Program-made: the position numbers and the translations under genes
In this document: one piece after another, positions 50,977 through 59,499 of the stretch
Position numbering within the stretch: position 1 is the stretch's first letter
Layout of the letters: every line of letters starts with the position of its first letter
Assembly (NCBI RefSeq): GCF_000711225.1
Contig: NZ_JOMG01000002.1
Coordinates: 1,500,501 to 1,564,500 of the forward strand
From: Pelobacter seleniigenes DSM 18267
GTDB taxonomy: Bacteria > Desulfobacterota > Desulfuromonadia > Desulfuromonadales > Geopsychrobacteraceae
Length of the DNA: 64,000 nt
Reading direction: 5' to 3'
Notes under the pieces: generated by a model
What the model was told of the DNA's origin: nothing
The model's database searches: none
What the model saw: the letters and a program-made list of their open reading frames with translations, nothing else

Positions 50977-52575
50977 ATGATCGTGGAATTTCAGCACTAC
51001 CTGCCTTATCTGCTCCCGCCGTTGCTGGGTGCGGTGATCGGCTATGTCACCAATTATGTAGCCATCCGGATGCTATTCCGGCCATTGCGGGCCTGGCGGT
51101 TCCTGGGCCTGCGCATCCCCCTGACCCCGGGGATTATTCCGTCCAAACGGGGTGAACTGGCGCGTAAGATGGGCGAAATGGTCGGCGCCCACCTGTTGAC
51201 CGCTGATGATGTCGGGCAGGCTTTCGCCCGGGAATCGATTCAACGCGAGTTGCGGCTGGCCGTGACCGACAAGCTCGGGCGGTTTCTCGACACCCGGCTG
51301 GGCCCGCTGGAAACGCTGGTGCCCGACCGCTTTCGGCTGCGCTTTCGCGAGCTGGTCGCCTTACTGCAGGAGAAACTGGTCAAACTGATCTTCACCTATC
51401 TGCAGAGCCAGTCCTTCGAAGAGAAATTCCGCCGGCATCTCGGTCATCAGGCCGACCGCCTCCTGGCCCGGGACCTGGCCAGCTTTCTGACCCCGGAACG
51501 TTACCAGGCGGCTCAGCAGCACCTGGATAAGAAACTGGCAAATTTTTTCCAATCCCCACGGACTGCAGCCATGGTCGGCGATTATGTCGATCGCAAAACG
51601 GAACGGCTGCTGACCAGCGATCAGCCGTTGCGCAAGCTGCTCCCTGAAGACCTGGTTGAATTGATTCTGGCCCAACTGGAAAAAGAGCTGCCCCCCCTGG
51701 CGGAAAAATTTGGCGGCATGCTTTACGACCCGGAATTTCGTGAGCAGCTGGTCAGCAAGGGGAAAAAGGCTATCGACTCGTTCCTCGATTCCCTTGGCGG
51801 GCTGGCCGGGTTGCTCAGCGGCTTTATGGATCTGGATAAGATCTATGGCAAGATCCCGACTTTTCTCGATCGCGCCGGCGATGAACTGGCCGCCTGGCTG
51901 AAAGAGGAGCGGACTCAGCAGCAACTCGCCAAACTGTTGCGGGAGCGCGCCGACCTTTTGCTGGATCGCTCCTTGAGCAGTTATATCGAGAAGATGCCCT
52001 ATGAAAAAATCCGCGGGGTCAGGCAGTTTGTCCGCGCCCAGGTGGTGAGTGCGGTCCAGTCGCGGCGGACGGTGGATACCACCATGATTCTGGCGGAAAG
52101 CGCCATCGATCGGTTAAAGGACCATTCCTTCGAAAGCCTGCTGAAACGAGTTTTGCCGGCCAATGGCATTCAGTCCGGGCAGGACTATCTGGCGGATAAA
52201 CTGCTTGAGGTGCTTCGCTCGGACAAGGCCCGGGAGGCGCTGCGGGCGATCGTTATCGAGCAGAGCGAGGAATGGGTCTATCGCAAGCCACTCGGGATTC
52301 TGTCCGCCCGCCTGCCCGGCGACTTGCGGCAGGAATTGGAGAGCGGCATCTGCCAGCTGGTTGAGGAAATGCTCAAAAAAGAAGCCCCCAAGCTGGTCGA
52401 AACCCTCAATGTCCGGCGGATGGTCGAAGCGAAAGTGAACAGTCTCGATCTGTTGCAGGTGGAGGGGCTGCTGATGGGGATTATGAAAGAACAGTTTAAG
52501 TACATCAACCTGTTCGGTGCGTTACTGGGGATGTTGATCGGCCTGATTAATCTGCTGGTACTGCAGTTACCTTAA
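50977..52575 (+). CDS. DUF445 family membrane protein
   Basis: The 532-residue protein has the DUF445 (YheB/YjiN-type) layout: an N-terminal helix with GAVIGYVTNYVAIRMLFRPLRAW, then PLTPGIIPSKRGELARKMGEMVG, a long charged helical region, and a C-terminal helix (NLFGALLGMLIGLINLLVLQLP). The function is not established. It lies 31 bp after a terminator and begins a new unit that may include the DUF815 gene and msrA. Confidence 0.87.
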   Translation: MIVEFQHYLPYLLPPLLGAVIGYVTNYVAIRMLFRPLRAWRFLGLRIPLTPGIIPSKRGELARKMGEMVGAHLLTADDVGQAFARESIQRELRLAVTDKLGRFLDTRLGPLETLVPDRFRLRFRELVALLQEKLVKLIFTYLQSQSFEEKFRRHLGHQADRLLARDLASFLTPERYQAAQQHLDKKLANFFQSPRTAAMVGDYVDRKTERLLTSDQPLRKLLPEDLVELILAQLEKELPPLAEKFGGMLYDPEFREQLVSKGKKAIDSFLDSLGGLAGLLSGFMDLDKIYGKIPTFLDRAGDELAAWLKEERTQQQLAKLLRERADLLLDRSLSSYIEKMPYEKIRGVRQFVRAQVVSAVQSRRTVDTTMILAESAIDRLKDHSFESLLKRVLPANGIQSGQDYLADKLLEVLRSDKAREALRAIVIEQSEEWVYRKPLGILSARLPGDLRQELESGICQLVEEMLKKEAPKLVETLNVRRMVEAKVNSLDLLQVEGLLMGIMKEQFKYINLFGALLGMLIGLINLLVLQLP

Positions 52576-52682
52576 ACGGCGTTTGCCCGGGGCCAGTGCT
52601 TTCGCTTGCCCGGATGTGGGCTTTGCAGGCTGTTTATCATCCCTTCGCCAAGGGCACCGGACCCCAACCGTGGAGGTCAGCA

Positions 52683-53570
52683 GTGTTTGACGATGAAGAG
52701 CTGAAGACGCGCCTGCACAGGGTTCTTGCTTCCCTGGAGCAGCTGTTGCCCCGGCCGGTCGGTGAGGTCGACTGGGCTATCACCCGGGCGGCCAGCTGGC
52801 GGCGACACTCCTTTGCCGGCTATCTGGAGCCGGTCAGTGATGTCGATCCGGTTCAGCTGGAGGAGCTCCTCGGTATTGAGCGGCAGAAGCAGTTGCTGGA
52901 GGATAATACCCGCCAGTTTATCGCCGGTTTTCCCTGCAATAACGTGCTGCTCTGGGGGACACGCGGAACCGGTAAATCGTCGCTGGTCCGCGCCCTGCTC
53001 AACAAATATGCTCCACAGGGCTTACGGGTGGTGCAGGTCGACAAGGATGACCTGGTGTACCTGCCCGATATCTTCAGTGCCATCAAAGGACATCAGTACC
53101 GGTTTATCTTCCTCTGTGACGATCTGTCTTTCGAAGCCGGGGAGTCGAGCTATAAAATGCTCAAGAGCGCCCTCGACGGATCGGTCTATGCGGCTCCGGA
53201 AAACGTTCGTTTTTATGTGACCTCCAATCGGCGTTATCTGCTGCCTGAATATGAGACCGACAATCTCGGTTTTAAAATGGTCAACAACGAACTGCATCCC
53301 GGTGAAGGGGTCGAGGAGAAGAGTTCTCTGGCCGACCGCTTCGGGTTGTGGATTCCGTTTCATATTTTCAGTCAGAACCAGTATCTCGACCTGGTGCGCC
53401 ACCAGGTTGCCAGGTTTTCTTTGGAAAACGGTCTTGAACCTGTTCTGAACGAGGACTTGCAAAAAGCGGCGCTAAAGTGGTCTCATGAAAAAAGTAAGCG
53501 TTGCGGCAGGACTGCTTTGCAGTTTTCCCGTTTTTGGGTTGGTCAACAACTGTTACAACGGAGTCGCTGA
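52683..53570 (+). CDS. DUF815 family ATP-binding protein
   Basis: The 295-residue protein is a AAA+-like ATPase with Walker [19 protein letters not shown] (about residues 105-122), Walker B-like [11 protein letters not shown], and [16 protein letters not shown], the DUF815 pattern. The role is unknown. I place the start at GTG 52683 because GGAGGT precedes it by five bases; the frame extends to 52596 without a ribosome site. Its stop overlaps the msrA start by one base. Confidence 0.85.
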   Translation: MFDDEELKTRLHRVLASLEQLLPRPVGEVDWAITRAASWRRHSFAGYLEPVSDVDPVQLEELLGIERQKQLLEDNTRQFIAGFPCNNVLLWGTRGTGKSSLVRALLNKYAPQGLRVVQVDKDDLVYLPDIFSAIKGHQYRFIFLCDDLSFEAGESSYKMLKSALDGSVYAAPENVRFYVTSNRRYLLPEYETDNLGFKMVNNELHPGEGVEEKSSLADRFGLWIPFHIFSQNQYLDLVRHQVARFSLENGLEPVLNEDLQKAALKWSHEKSKRCGRTALQFSRFWVGQQLLQRSR

Positions 53571-54040
53571 TGGAACGAGCAACCTTTGCAGCCGGTTGTT
53601 TCTGGGGCGTTGAAGAAGCGTTCCGGACCCTTCCCGGCGTGGTGGAGACAGCAGTCGGCTACATGGGCGGAACCACGGAGCAGCCGACCTATCAACAGGT
53701 TTGCAGCGGGGCCACCGGGCATGCAGAGGTGGTTGAGGTCATTTTTGATCCGGCGCAGATCAGTTATGGGCAACTCCTGGAGCGGTTCTGGGGCAAGCAT
53801 AATCCGACCAGCCTGAATCGTCAGGGGTGGGATATCGGAACCCAGTACCGTTCGGCTATTTTTTATCACAGTGCCGAACAGCGTCGCCAGGCCGAGGAAG
53901 CAAAGAGGGCGCTGGAGGCCAGTGGTGTCTACACCGAGCCGGTCGTCACCGAGATTGTCCCGGCCGGGACCTTCTGGCGTGCCGAAGAATATCACCAGCA
54001 GTATATCCGCAAGCAGAGTCCTGGCTTTACCTGCAGGTAG
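53570..54040 (+). CDS. msrA: Peptide-methionine (S)-S-oxide reductase MsrA
   Basis: MsrA repairs oxidised methionine. The 156-residue protein has the catalytic motif [12 protein letters not shown] at its very start, then [25 protein letters not shown] and [12 protein letters not shown]. No MsrB domain is fused. I use ATG 53570, overlapping the DUF815 stop; the frame upstream of it lacks a ribosome site. Confidence 0.94.
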   Translation: MERATFAAGCFWGVEEAFRTLPGVVETAVGYMGGTTEQPTYQQVCSGATGHAEVVEVIFDPAQISYGQLLERFWGKHNPTSLNRQGWDIGTQYRSAIFYHSAEQRRQAEEAKRALEASGVYTEPVVTEIVPAGTFWRAEEYHQQYIRKQSPGFTCR

Positions 54041-54180
54041 CGGGCTTTTCCCCGGACGCTCCAGGGTCTGCTGCCAGCGGTTGGCCGTGAGGCAGGCCAA
54101 GAAGGCACCGCCGCGGTCAGCGGAGCAGAAGGGATGCATGTCGGTAACCACACGGAACACAATAATCGGGAGAACAGACA

Positions 54181-54987
54181 ATTTTATCCAGCAGCCACTT
54201 ATCTCGCCAGCGGTTGGCCGATCTCCTCCAGGCCGCAGCCTTTGTGCTGGTCCTGATCGGCTTGGGGGCGGTCCTGCTTCATGGCGCCAGCGGTCTTGGC
54301 TATAATTGGCAGTGGAATCGGGTGACCCGCTATCTGCTGATCCGTGATGCCGCCGGTTGGCAGTTCGGGCCGCTGCTGAAGGGCCTTGGGCTGACTCTGG
54401 AGATTACGCTGGCCAGCCTTGGCCTGTCTTTGCTGATCGGTCTTTGTACCGCGTTGATGCGCCTTTCCGCCAGCCCAATGGCGCGGGGGATCGCCCGGGT
54501 CTATCTGGAGCTGATCCGCAACACTCCGCTGCTTATTCAGATTTTTGTCCTCTATTTTGTCTTTGCGCCAATTCTTGACCTGGGCCGGTTTTCGTCTGCA
54601 GTTATCGCCTTAAGCCTGTTTGAGGGCTCCTATGCCTCGGAGATTATCCGGGCCGGGATCCTGGCGATCCCAGTCGGCCAGTGGGAAGCGGCCGCTTCGC
54701 TGGGCTTGCCCCGCAAGCAGACCTATCGCCATATTATTCTCCCCCAGGCCCTGCGCCAGATGACCCCTCCACTGACCAGCCAGGGCATTTCCCTGGTCAA
54801 GGATTCCGCCCTGGTATCGACCATCGCCATTTATGACCTGACCATGCAGGGGCAGCAGATTATCGCTGAAACCTTTCTGACTTTTGAAATCTGGTTTACC
54901 GTGGCAGCAATTTACCTGGCCGTCACCATGCTGCTGTCAATTCTGGTAAAATATTTGGAAAATCACCTGACTAAGTACCAACACTGA
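54181..54987 (+). CDS. Polar amino acid ABC transporter permease (HisM type)
   Basis: The permease has five to six helices and the cytoplasmic EAA loop EAAASLGLPRKQTYRHIILPQ that contacts the ATPase. The N-terminal periplasmic-side segment YNWQWNRV resembles that of the second permease (YQWNWQV), suggesting a heterodimer. The start is unusual: the frame opens after a stop at 54163 and has no ATG, GTG or CTG before the hydrophobic region. ATT 54181 follows GGGAG by about eight bases and would give an N-terminus like the partner's; TTG 54214 has no ribosome site. The ATT start is inferred. Confidence 0.82.
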   Translation: MLSSSHLSRQRLADLLQAAAFVLVLIGLGAVLLHGASGLGYNWQWNRVTRYLLIRDAAGWQFGPLLKGLGLTLEITLASLGLSLLIGLCTALMRLSASPMARGIARVYLELIRNTPLLIQIFVLYFVFAPILDLGRFSSAVIALSLFEGSYASEIIRAGILAIPVGQWEAAASLGLPRKQTYRHIILPQALRQMTPPLTSQGISLVKDSALVSTIAIYDLTMQGQQIIAETFLTFEIWFTVAAIYLAVTMLLSILVKYLENHLTKYQH

Positions 54988-55011
54988 GATCCGCAAAGAG
55001 GAGATGTAAAG

Positions 55012-55836
55012 ATGAAGATTCGATGTCTGCTGGCCCTGACCCTGGTTTTGTCCCTGCTGGCGACCCCCCTGCTGGCCAGCGAAGTGCGACAAAGCCTGAC
55101 GGAAGAGAGCACCCTGGCGCAGGTTGTTGCCAAAAACAAACTGCGGATCGGTTTCTCAACCTTTGTCCCCTGGGCCATGAAGGACAAAACCGGCGGCTAT
55201 ACCGGCTTTGAAATTGAAGTGGCCAAGCAGCTGGCGGAGGATATGGGGGTCGAAGCGGAATTTGTGCCAACTAAATGGTCCGGCATTATTCCGGCTTTGC
55301 TGACCGGTAAGTTCGATGTCATCATTGGTGGGATGGGGATTACCCCGGCCCGCAATCTCAAGGTCAATTTCAGCGACCCCTACGAGTTCTCCGGGATGTC
55401 GATTGTGGCTAACAGCAAGCTCGCGGCCGGCCGCAGCAGTCTGGAGGCCTTCAACGATCCCGCCCTGACCATCGTCGCCCGGATTGGCACGACCGCCGCG
55501 ACCGCAGCCAAGAAGCACCTCCCCAAAGCCCAGCTGCGCCTGTTTGATGATGAAGGGCAGGCCCTGCAGGAAGTACTCAATAATCGCGCTGCGGCCATGG
55601 TGTCCTCACAGCCGTTTCCGGAGTTTCAGACCCTGAAATACGCCGACAAGCTGTATCTGCCCCTGGCCGGTAAAACTTTTACCAAAGAACCGATCGGCTT
55701 CGCGATCCGTAAAGGGGATGTCGATTTTCTGAATTTCCTGAACAACTGGGTCAAGTTCCGCAATGCCGACGGCTGGCTGCAGGAACATTACGAGTACTGG
55801 TTTACCACCCAGGATTGGAAAGCCCGGATCGAATAG
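55012..55836 (+). CDS. Polar amino acid ABC transporter, periplasmic binding protein
   Basis: The 274-residue protein has a cleaved signal peptide (after LLAS) and the solute-binding family 3 pattern: LRIGFSTFVPWAMKDKTGGY, GFEIEVAKQLAEDMG, DVIIGGMGITPARN, ARIGTTAATAAKKHL. It should deliver an amino acid to the flanking permeases. GAGGAG precedes the ATG. A hairpin follows the gene, which often allows higher expression of binding protein than of permease. Confidence 0.92.
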   Translation: MKIRCLLALTLVLSLLATPLLASEVRQSLTEESTLAQVVAKNKLRIGFSTFVPWAMKDKTGGYTGFEIEVAKQLAEDMGVEAEFVPTKWSGIIPALLTGKFDVIIGGMGITPARNLKVNFSDPYEFSGMSIVANSKLAAGRSSLEAFNDPALTIVARIGTTAATAAKKHLPKAQLRLFDDEGQALQEVLNNRAAAMVSSQPFPEFQTLKYADKLYLPLAGKTFTKEPIGFAIRKGDVDFLNFLNNWVKFRNADGWLQEHYEYWFTTQDWKARIE

Positions 55837-55843
55837 GCGGGCT

Positions 55844-55884
55844 CCGGTTCTGCCCGGAGCTGTTGCTTTCCCGGGCAGAGCCGG
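55844..55884 (+). other. Intercistronic hairpin between binding protein and second permease
   Basis: CCGGTTCTGCCCGG (55844-55857) pairs with CCGGGCAGAGCCGG (55871-55884), 14 base pairs with one wobble. No T run follows. By analogy with malE-malF it may stabilise the upstream message or reduce downstream expression. Confidence 0.6.
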
Positions 55885-55940
55885 ACCGCAGTCCGGGTGT
55901 GGTCCAGCAATCAAGACCCTACCTCTGAGGAGTTGATTTT

Positions 55941-56825
55941 TTGATCTCTACCCGACCGACCCGCTGGAGCGGGCTGGATACCATTCTGCTGCTGGTCGTG
56001 CTCGGCTGTTTCGCCTACTTGGCCCACCGGGTCCACAGTGGCCTTGATTATCAGTGGAACTGGCAGGTGATTCCCCAATACCTGCTGCGTTACGACCCCG
56101 AGGCGGGCTGGGTTCCCAATCTGTTACTGCGTGGTCTGCTGACGACCATTCGGCTGAGTTTCTGGAGTTTACTGCTGGCTTTGCCCATCGGCCTGGTGTG
56201 CGGACTGTTGCGGACCAGTCTGCACCTGTTCAACCGGCTGCTCGGCGGGACCTACGTCACCTTGTTGCGGAATTTGCCCCCCCTGGTCCTGGTCTTTATT
56301 TTTTACTTCTTCATCAGTGACCAACTGTTGCCGCTGCTGCACCTGGGCGAACGGCTCAACGCCGCCCCCGGCTGGCTGCAGACCCTGCTCGGGAGAACCA
56401 TTGCCGGTCCGGATCAGATCGAACCCTTTCTGGCTGCGGTCATGACCCTGGCCCTGTTCGAAGGAGCTTATATCGGTGAAATTGTCCGTGCCGGTATCAA
56501 CGGGATCGAAAGCGGGCAGTGGGAGGCGGCGCGGGCTCTCGGCATGCGCCGCTGGCAGCTGTTGCGGCATGTTGTGTTGCCCCAGGCCTTTCAGCGGATG
56601 ATCCCGCCCCTGGCGGGGCAGGCCATCTCTACCATCAAGGATTCGGCTATTGTGTCGGTGATTTCAATTCAGGAATTGACCTTTCAGGGGATGGAGCTGA
56701 TGGCGGCAACCTATCTGACCTTTGAAGTCTGGATGACCGTCACCCTGCTTTATTTTCTCCTCACTTACAGCTGTTCATGGCTTGCCGGCCGGCTGGAAGT
56801 CCGGTTGCGCAAAGCCTATAATTGA
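55941..56825 (+). CDS. Polar amino acid ABC transporter permease (HisQ type)
   Basis: The 294-residue permease has about six helices, the loop EAARALGMRRWQLLRHVVLPQ, and NLPPLVLVFIFYFFI, typical of polar amino acid permeases. The start is TTG 55941 with GAGGAG eight bases upstream. It pairs with the permease at 54181. No ATP-binding subunit gene occurs in the locus, so the importer must borrow one encoded elsewhere. Confidence 0.9.
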   Translation: MISTRPTRWSGLDTILLLVVLGCFAYLAHRVHSGLDYQWNWQVIPQYLLRYDPEAGWVPNLLLRGLLTTIRLSFWSLLLALPIGLVCGLLRTSLHLFNRLLGGTYVTLLRNLPPLVLVFIFYFFISDQLLPLLHLGERLNAAPGWLQTLLGRTIAGPDQIEPFLAAVMTLALFEGAYIGEIVRAGINGIESGQWEAARALGMRRWQLLRHVVLPQAFQRMIPPLAGQAISTIKDSAIVSVISIQELTFQGMELMAATYLTFEVWMTVTLLYFLLTYSCSWLAGRLEVRLRKAYN

Positions 56826-56889
56826 AAGACCCGAAAGGGTTAGCGGTTTTCAGCAGAGGCAAAATCTGCCCACTTTTTAGGGAAAAATC

Positions 56890-57363
56890 ATGTTCATGAA
56901 ACAGTTATACCGTTGGTCTCTTCTGTTTATGCTCACCGTGGTCTGCGGTTGTGCTCTTTTGACCCCGGCATTCGAAACGCCGACGGTCAGTGTCACCAGT
57001 TTTCGGGTGTTGCCGGGGGACTCGGTGGTGCCGACTTTTGAAATCGGCCTGCATGTCGTTAACCCGAACCGTGCGGCCCTCAAGCTGGCCGGTTTGTCCT
57101 ATCAGGCTGAATTGGAAGGGCACCGCATCCTCGCCGGGGCCACCAGCCGCTTGCCGGTCATTGCCGGCTATGGCGAAGGGGATATCGTGCTCGAGGCCAA
57201 ACCGGACCTGTTCAATACCATCAGCCTGTTTCACGATTTTCTCAAGCAGCCGCGGGAATCTTTTAAATTCAACCTGGAAGCGCTGCTTGATGTCGGCGGA
57301 CTGGTGCCGAAAATCAAGGTGAGCAAGGAGGGTTTCATCGACCTGGCGGAAGCGGCCAAATAG
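56890..57363 (+). CDS. LEA type 2 family lipoprotein
   Basis: The 157-residue protein has a lipoprotein signal (LTVVCGC, lipidated Cys about residue 21) and a beta-sandwich domain of the late-embryogenesis-abundant type 2/WHy kind (GDSVVPTFEIGLHVVNPNRAALKLAGLSYQ positions; LPVIAGYGEGDIVL). Bacterial members are small envelope lipoproteins of unknown role. Its stop abuts the stop of a convergent gene. Confidence 0.8.
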   Translation: MFMKQLYRWSLLFMLTVVCGCALLTPAFETPTVSVTSFRVLPGDSVVPTFEIGLHVVNPNRAALKLAGLSYQAELEGHRILAGATSRLPVIAGYGEGDIVLEAKPDLFNTISLFHDFLKQPRESFKFNLEALLDVGGLVPKIKVSKEGFIDLAEAAK

Positions 57364-57729
57364 TCAGGTGGCGGATGGAAGCCATTGTCTGGCCTGAGCG
57401 AAGTCATGGAACAGGGAAAACTGTGCCGCATGATGAGGCTGGAGGGCTGCCGCGGACTCGGGGGAGGGGCTGAGCACCAGAGCGCATCTGCCGTCTCCCA
57501 GCCCTTCCCGATGAAAAGCGATGATGGAGTCGAGCATGGCAATTTCCTCGGGCTCCAGCTGAGTCAGCTGCAACTCGCGGTGATCGATGATCAGGCCGGC
57601 CCCGCTGTGCCAGCTCGGAGAAGCCAGCAGATCCCTGAGCAGTTTGTAGAAATCTTCCATGACCGAAAAATGTCCGGTTTTGATGACCACATAGTCGGGC
57701 AGCCGGGAAAAATCAAAAGCGTACTTCAT
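57364..57729 (-). CDS. Small protein of unknown function, possibly STAS/SpoIIAA-like
   Basis: The 121-residue protein starts at ATG 57729 with GGAGGT four bases upstream. Its outline (FSRLPDYVVIKTGHFSVMEDFYKLLRDLL, then AGLIIDHREL, IAFHREGLGDGRCALVLSPS, and HDFAQARQWL) alternates strands and helices like STAS or SpoIIAA-type domains, with RxxL after a buried strand, but I cannot assign it firmly. No membrane segment is seen. The stop directly abuts the lipoprotein stop. Confidence 0.6.
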   Translation of the reverse strand: MKYAFDFSRLPDYVVIKTGHFSVMEDFYKLLRDLLASPSWHSGAGLIIDHRELQLTQLEPEEIAMLDSIIAFHREGLGDGRCALVLSPSPESAAALQPHHAAQFSLFHDFAQARQWLPSAT

Positions 57730-57833
57730 GCTTACCTCCACCGCCTAAGTAGTTGTCATCCGAAAACGGCCCTTTTCCGCCGTGGCGGTGTCAATCTGCA
57801 GGCTTATTTGTGCGGCGTAAAGAACGACGCCTC

Positions 57834-57899
57834 CGCATAAGTCCATGATTTCCTAGCCACAACGAAAAATTGCTCGTTTCCAATCTGAAAACTTATGCG
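57834..57899. repeat. Spaced inverted repeat in a gene-free gap
   Basis: CGCATAAGT (57834-57842) and its exact complement ACTTATGCG (57891-57899) flank 48 bp; the flanks GCC/GGC extend the match with two mismatches. It lies within the 266-bp gap between the start of the STAS-like gene and the stop of the binding protein gene, which contains no supported gene. Confidence 0.4.
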
Positions 57900-57943
57900 T
57901 TGGCATCCGGGAACTCCGGAGGCCAACTAAGTAGGGTAAAGCC

Positions 57944-57968
57944 GGGCCTTGCGGACTGCGCAAGGCCC
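57944..57968 (-). terminator. Hairpin after the leftward binding-protein gene
   Basis: GGGCCTTGCG and CGCAAGGCCC form a perfect 10-bp stem with a five-base loop, 27 bp beyond the stop of the leftward gene. On that strand only CTTT follows, so it is a modest intrinsic terminator. A second small palindrome, CGCTGCT/AGCAGCG, lies at 57974-57988. Confidence 0.6.
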
Positions 57969-57995
57969 GTGGAGCGCTGCTAAGCAGCGTAGTGT

Positions 57996-59147
57996 TCAGT
58001 CGGCCAGGACAAACTGGCCGTTTTTCACTTGCACCATCACCATGGAATCGACACCCAGGCCGTTATGATCTTCGGGAGTCATGTTGTAAATGCCGGAAAT
58101 CCCGACATAGTTTTTGGTGTTTTCGATGGCGCTGCGTAACGCGGCCGGCTCGGTGCCAACTTGTTTGATCGCGTTGGCAATGATCATGATAGCATCCCAG
58201 GCATAGCCGGAATGGGTGTTGATCGGGAACTGCTGATCGTAGCCTTTTTCCTTATAGAGCTTGACGAATTCGCGGATAACCTGCTGCTGCGGATCGCTGG
58301 CGGGCAGTTCTTCAACCACCATCAGTTTGGTGGCCGGCATCCGGTCGCCTTCGCTGGCGGCTCCTGCCAGTTCAATATACTTGGGATCCGGCAGCCCGTG
58401 GCACTGAAAGAGCGGGGTGTCGATACCGAGCTGGACTTTGTTTTTGGCAATAATCGCTCCGGCTGGACCGGTCGTCCAAGCCAGGATGGCCTGCGGCTGG
58501 CTGTTTTTGACCTTGGTCAGCTGCGAAGTCATGTCTGTGTCCCTGGTCCCGAAAGACTCCTGGGCAATAATTTCAATCCCGTACTGAGGAGCCAGGGTTT
58601 CCATCCAGCGGGCACCGTCCTTGCCGAAGCCATCGGTTCCCGTCAGCAGGGCAACCTTGGTCAGCCCCTTCTCCTTGAGATAGATGAACATCCTCTCAAC
58701 AGCGGTCTTGGAGCGCTGCGGGGATTTGAAAACCCATTTATAGGAACCGAATTTTCCGCCCATAATGACCGGATCGCCGCCGACCGTCATGACAATGGGA
58801 AGCTCGGCTTTGTCGACGATATTTTTAACGTTCATGCCGGTGTCGGTCAGGGTTGGACCGATAATTGCGACCACTTTGTCCTTGTAGATGAATTTCTTGG
58901 CGATGGAGGCCGCTTTGGCGGGATTTCCTTCGGTATCGCCGATTTCCAGTTCCAGTTGTTTGCCGTTGATACCGCCTTCTGCGTTGATCTTGGCGACGAC
59001 CATCTCGGCGACCAGTTTCGTGGGAGTCCCGATAAACGAGGCCCGGCCGGACAGATCAAAAAAGGCCCCCAGCTTGATGGTGTCAGCGGCCATGGCCGCT
59101 GGAGTCACCAGCAACATCACCGCAAGGAATGCGAGCAAACGCTTCAT
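57996..59147 (-). CDS. Branched-chain amino acid-type ABC transporter binding protein
   Basis: The 383-residue protein has a signal peptide (cleavage after AMA) and the LivJ/LivK (type I periplasmic) pattern: IKLGAFFDLSGRASFIGTP, AEMVVAKINAEGGINGKQLEL, VVAIIGPTLTDTG and LLTGTDGFGKDG. I use ATG 59147, which follows AAGGAG by seven bases; the frame running on to 59618 overlaps the divergent regulator gene and is spurious. No permease or ATPase genes adjoin it. Ligands of this family include branched-chain and aromatic amino acids, amides and other small acids, so the ligand is open. Confidence 0.9.
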   Translation of the reverse strand: MKRLLAFLAVMLLVTPAAMAADTIKLGAFFDLSGRASFIGTPTKLVAEMVVAKINAEGGINGKQLELEIGDTEGNPAKAASIAKKFIYKDKVVAIIGPTLTDTGMNVKNIVDKAELPIVMTVGGDPVIMGGKFGSYKWVFKSPQRSKTAVERMFIYLKEKGLTKVALLTGTDGFGKDGARWMETLAPQYGIEIIAQESFGTRDTDMTSQLTKVKNSQPQAILAWTTGPAGAIIAKNKVQLGIDTPLFQCHGLPDPKYIELAGAASEGDRMPATKLMVVEELPASDPQQQVIREFVKLYKEKGYDQQFPINTHSGYAWDAIMIIANAIKQVGTEPAALRSAIENTKNYVGISGIYNMTPEDHNGLGVDSMVMVQVKNGQFVLAD

Positions 59148-59499
59148 AAAAATTCTCCTTTCACAAAAAGAAAAAACAGCACTTCCAAGGTGGCTGTGAA
59201 CAGCACCGCAAGTTTTCTGAGTATTACGGGAGAATGCTGGAAAATCAAATGTTTTCGTGCTACTGGTAAGATAAAATCTGCTCAAAAAAAGTTTTGTCAA
59301 ACGAAGTGATGCGGCCCGGATGCAGGTTCTGCGGGTATTCATCTCCGCCTGCCTGAAGGGCACATTAATATTTCTATTGATTTTTAGGGCCACTCCTTGA
59401 GCATAATACCTGAGACCGGCCAGCGACTTTAAGCTTTTGTTCTTTACCTGTTCCTGGCTTTTTTCTGTTGAGCCCCCGTGCTGGAAAAAGAAGGTTTCG
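59148..59499. other. Divergent promoter region between binding protein and PAS regulator
   Basis: This 352-bp gap carries no supported gene. It holds the leftward promoter listed next. For the rightward regulator gene only a weak pair (TTGATT and CATAAT with 19-bp spacing, about 59370-59410) is visible. No copy of the CTTCTCA palindrome found downstream of the regulator was seen here. Confidence 0.5.
59221..59248 (-). promoter_or_regulatory. Sigma-70 promoter of the leftward binding-protein gene
   Basis: Read on the minus strand, TTGATT (59248-59243) stands 16 bp before TAATAC (59226-59221), about 75 bp upstream of the start codon. Both hexamers are one base or two from consensus. Confidence 0.5.

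Noticed and set aside
54073-54220. 15-bp direct repeat GCCAGCGGTTGGCCG at 54073-54087 and 54206-54220
   Set aside because: Only two copies, one inside coding sequence; no flanking duplication or mobile-element gene, so it is probably coincidence or a minor duplication.
58161-59309. 382-codon open frame on the plus strand
   Set aside because: It is antisense to the binding-protein gene, which has a clear signal peptide, ribosome site and family motifs.
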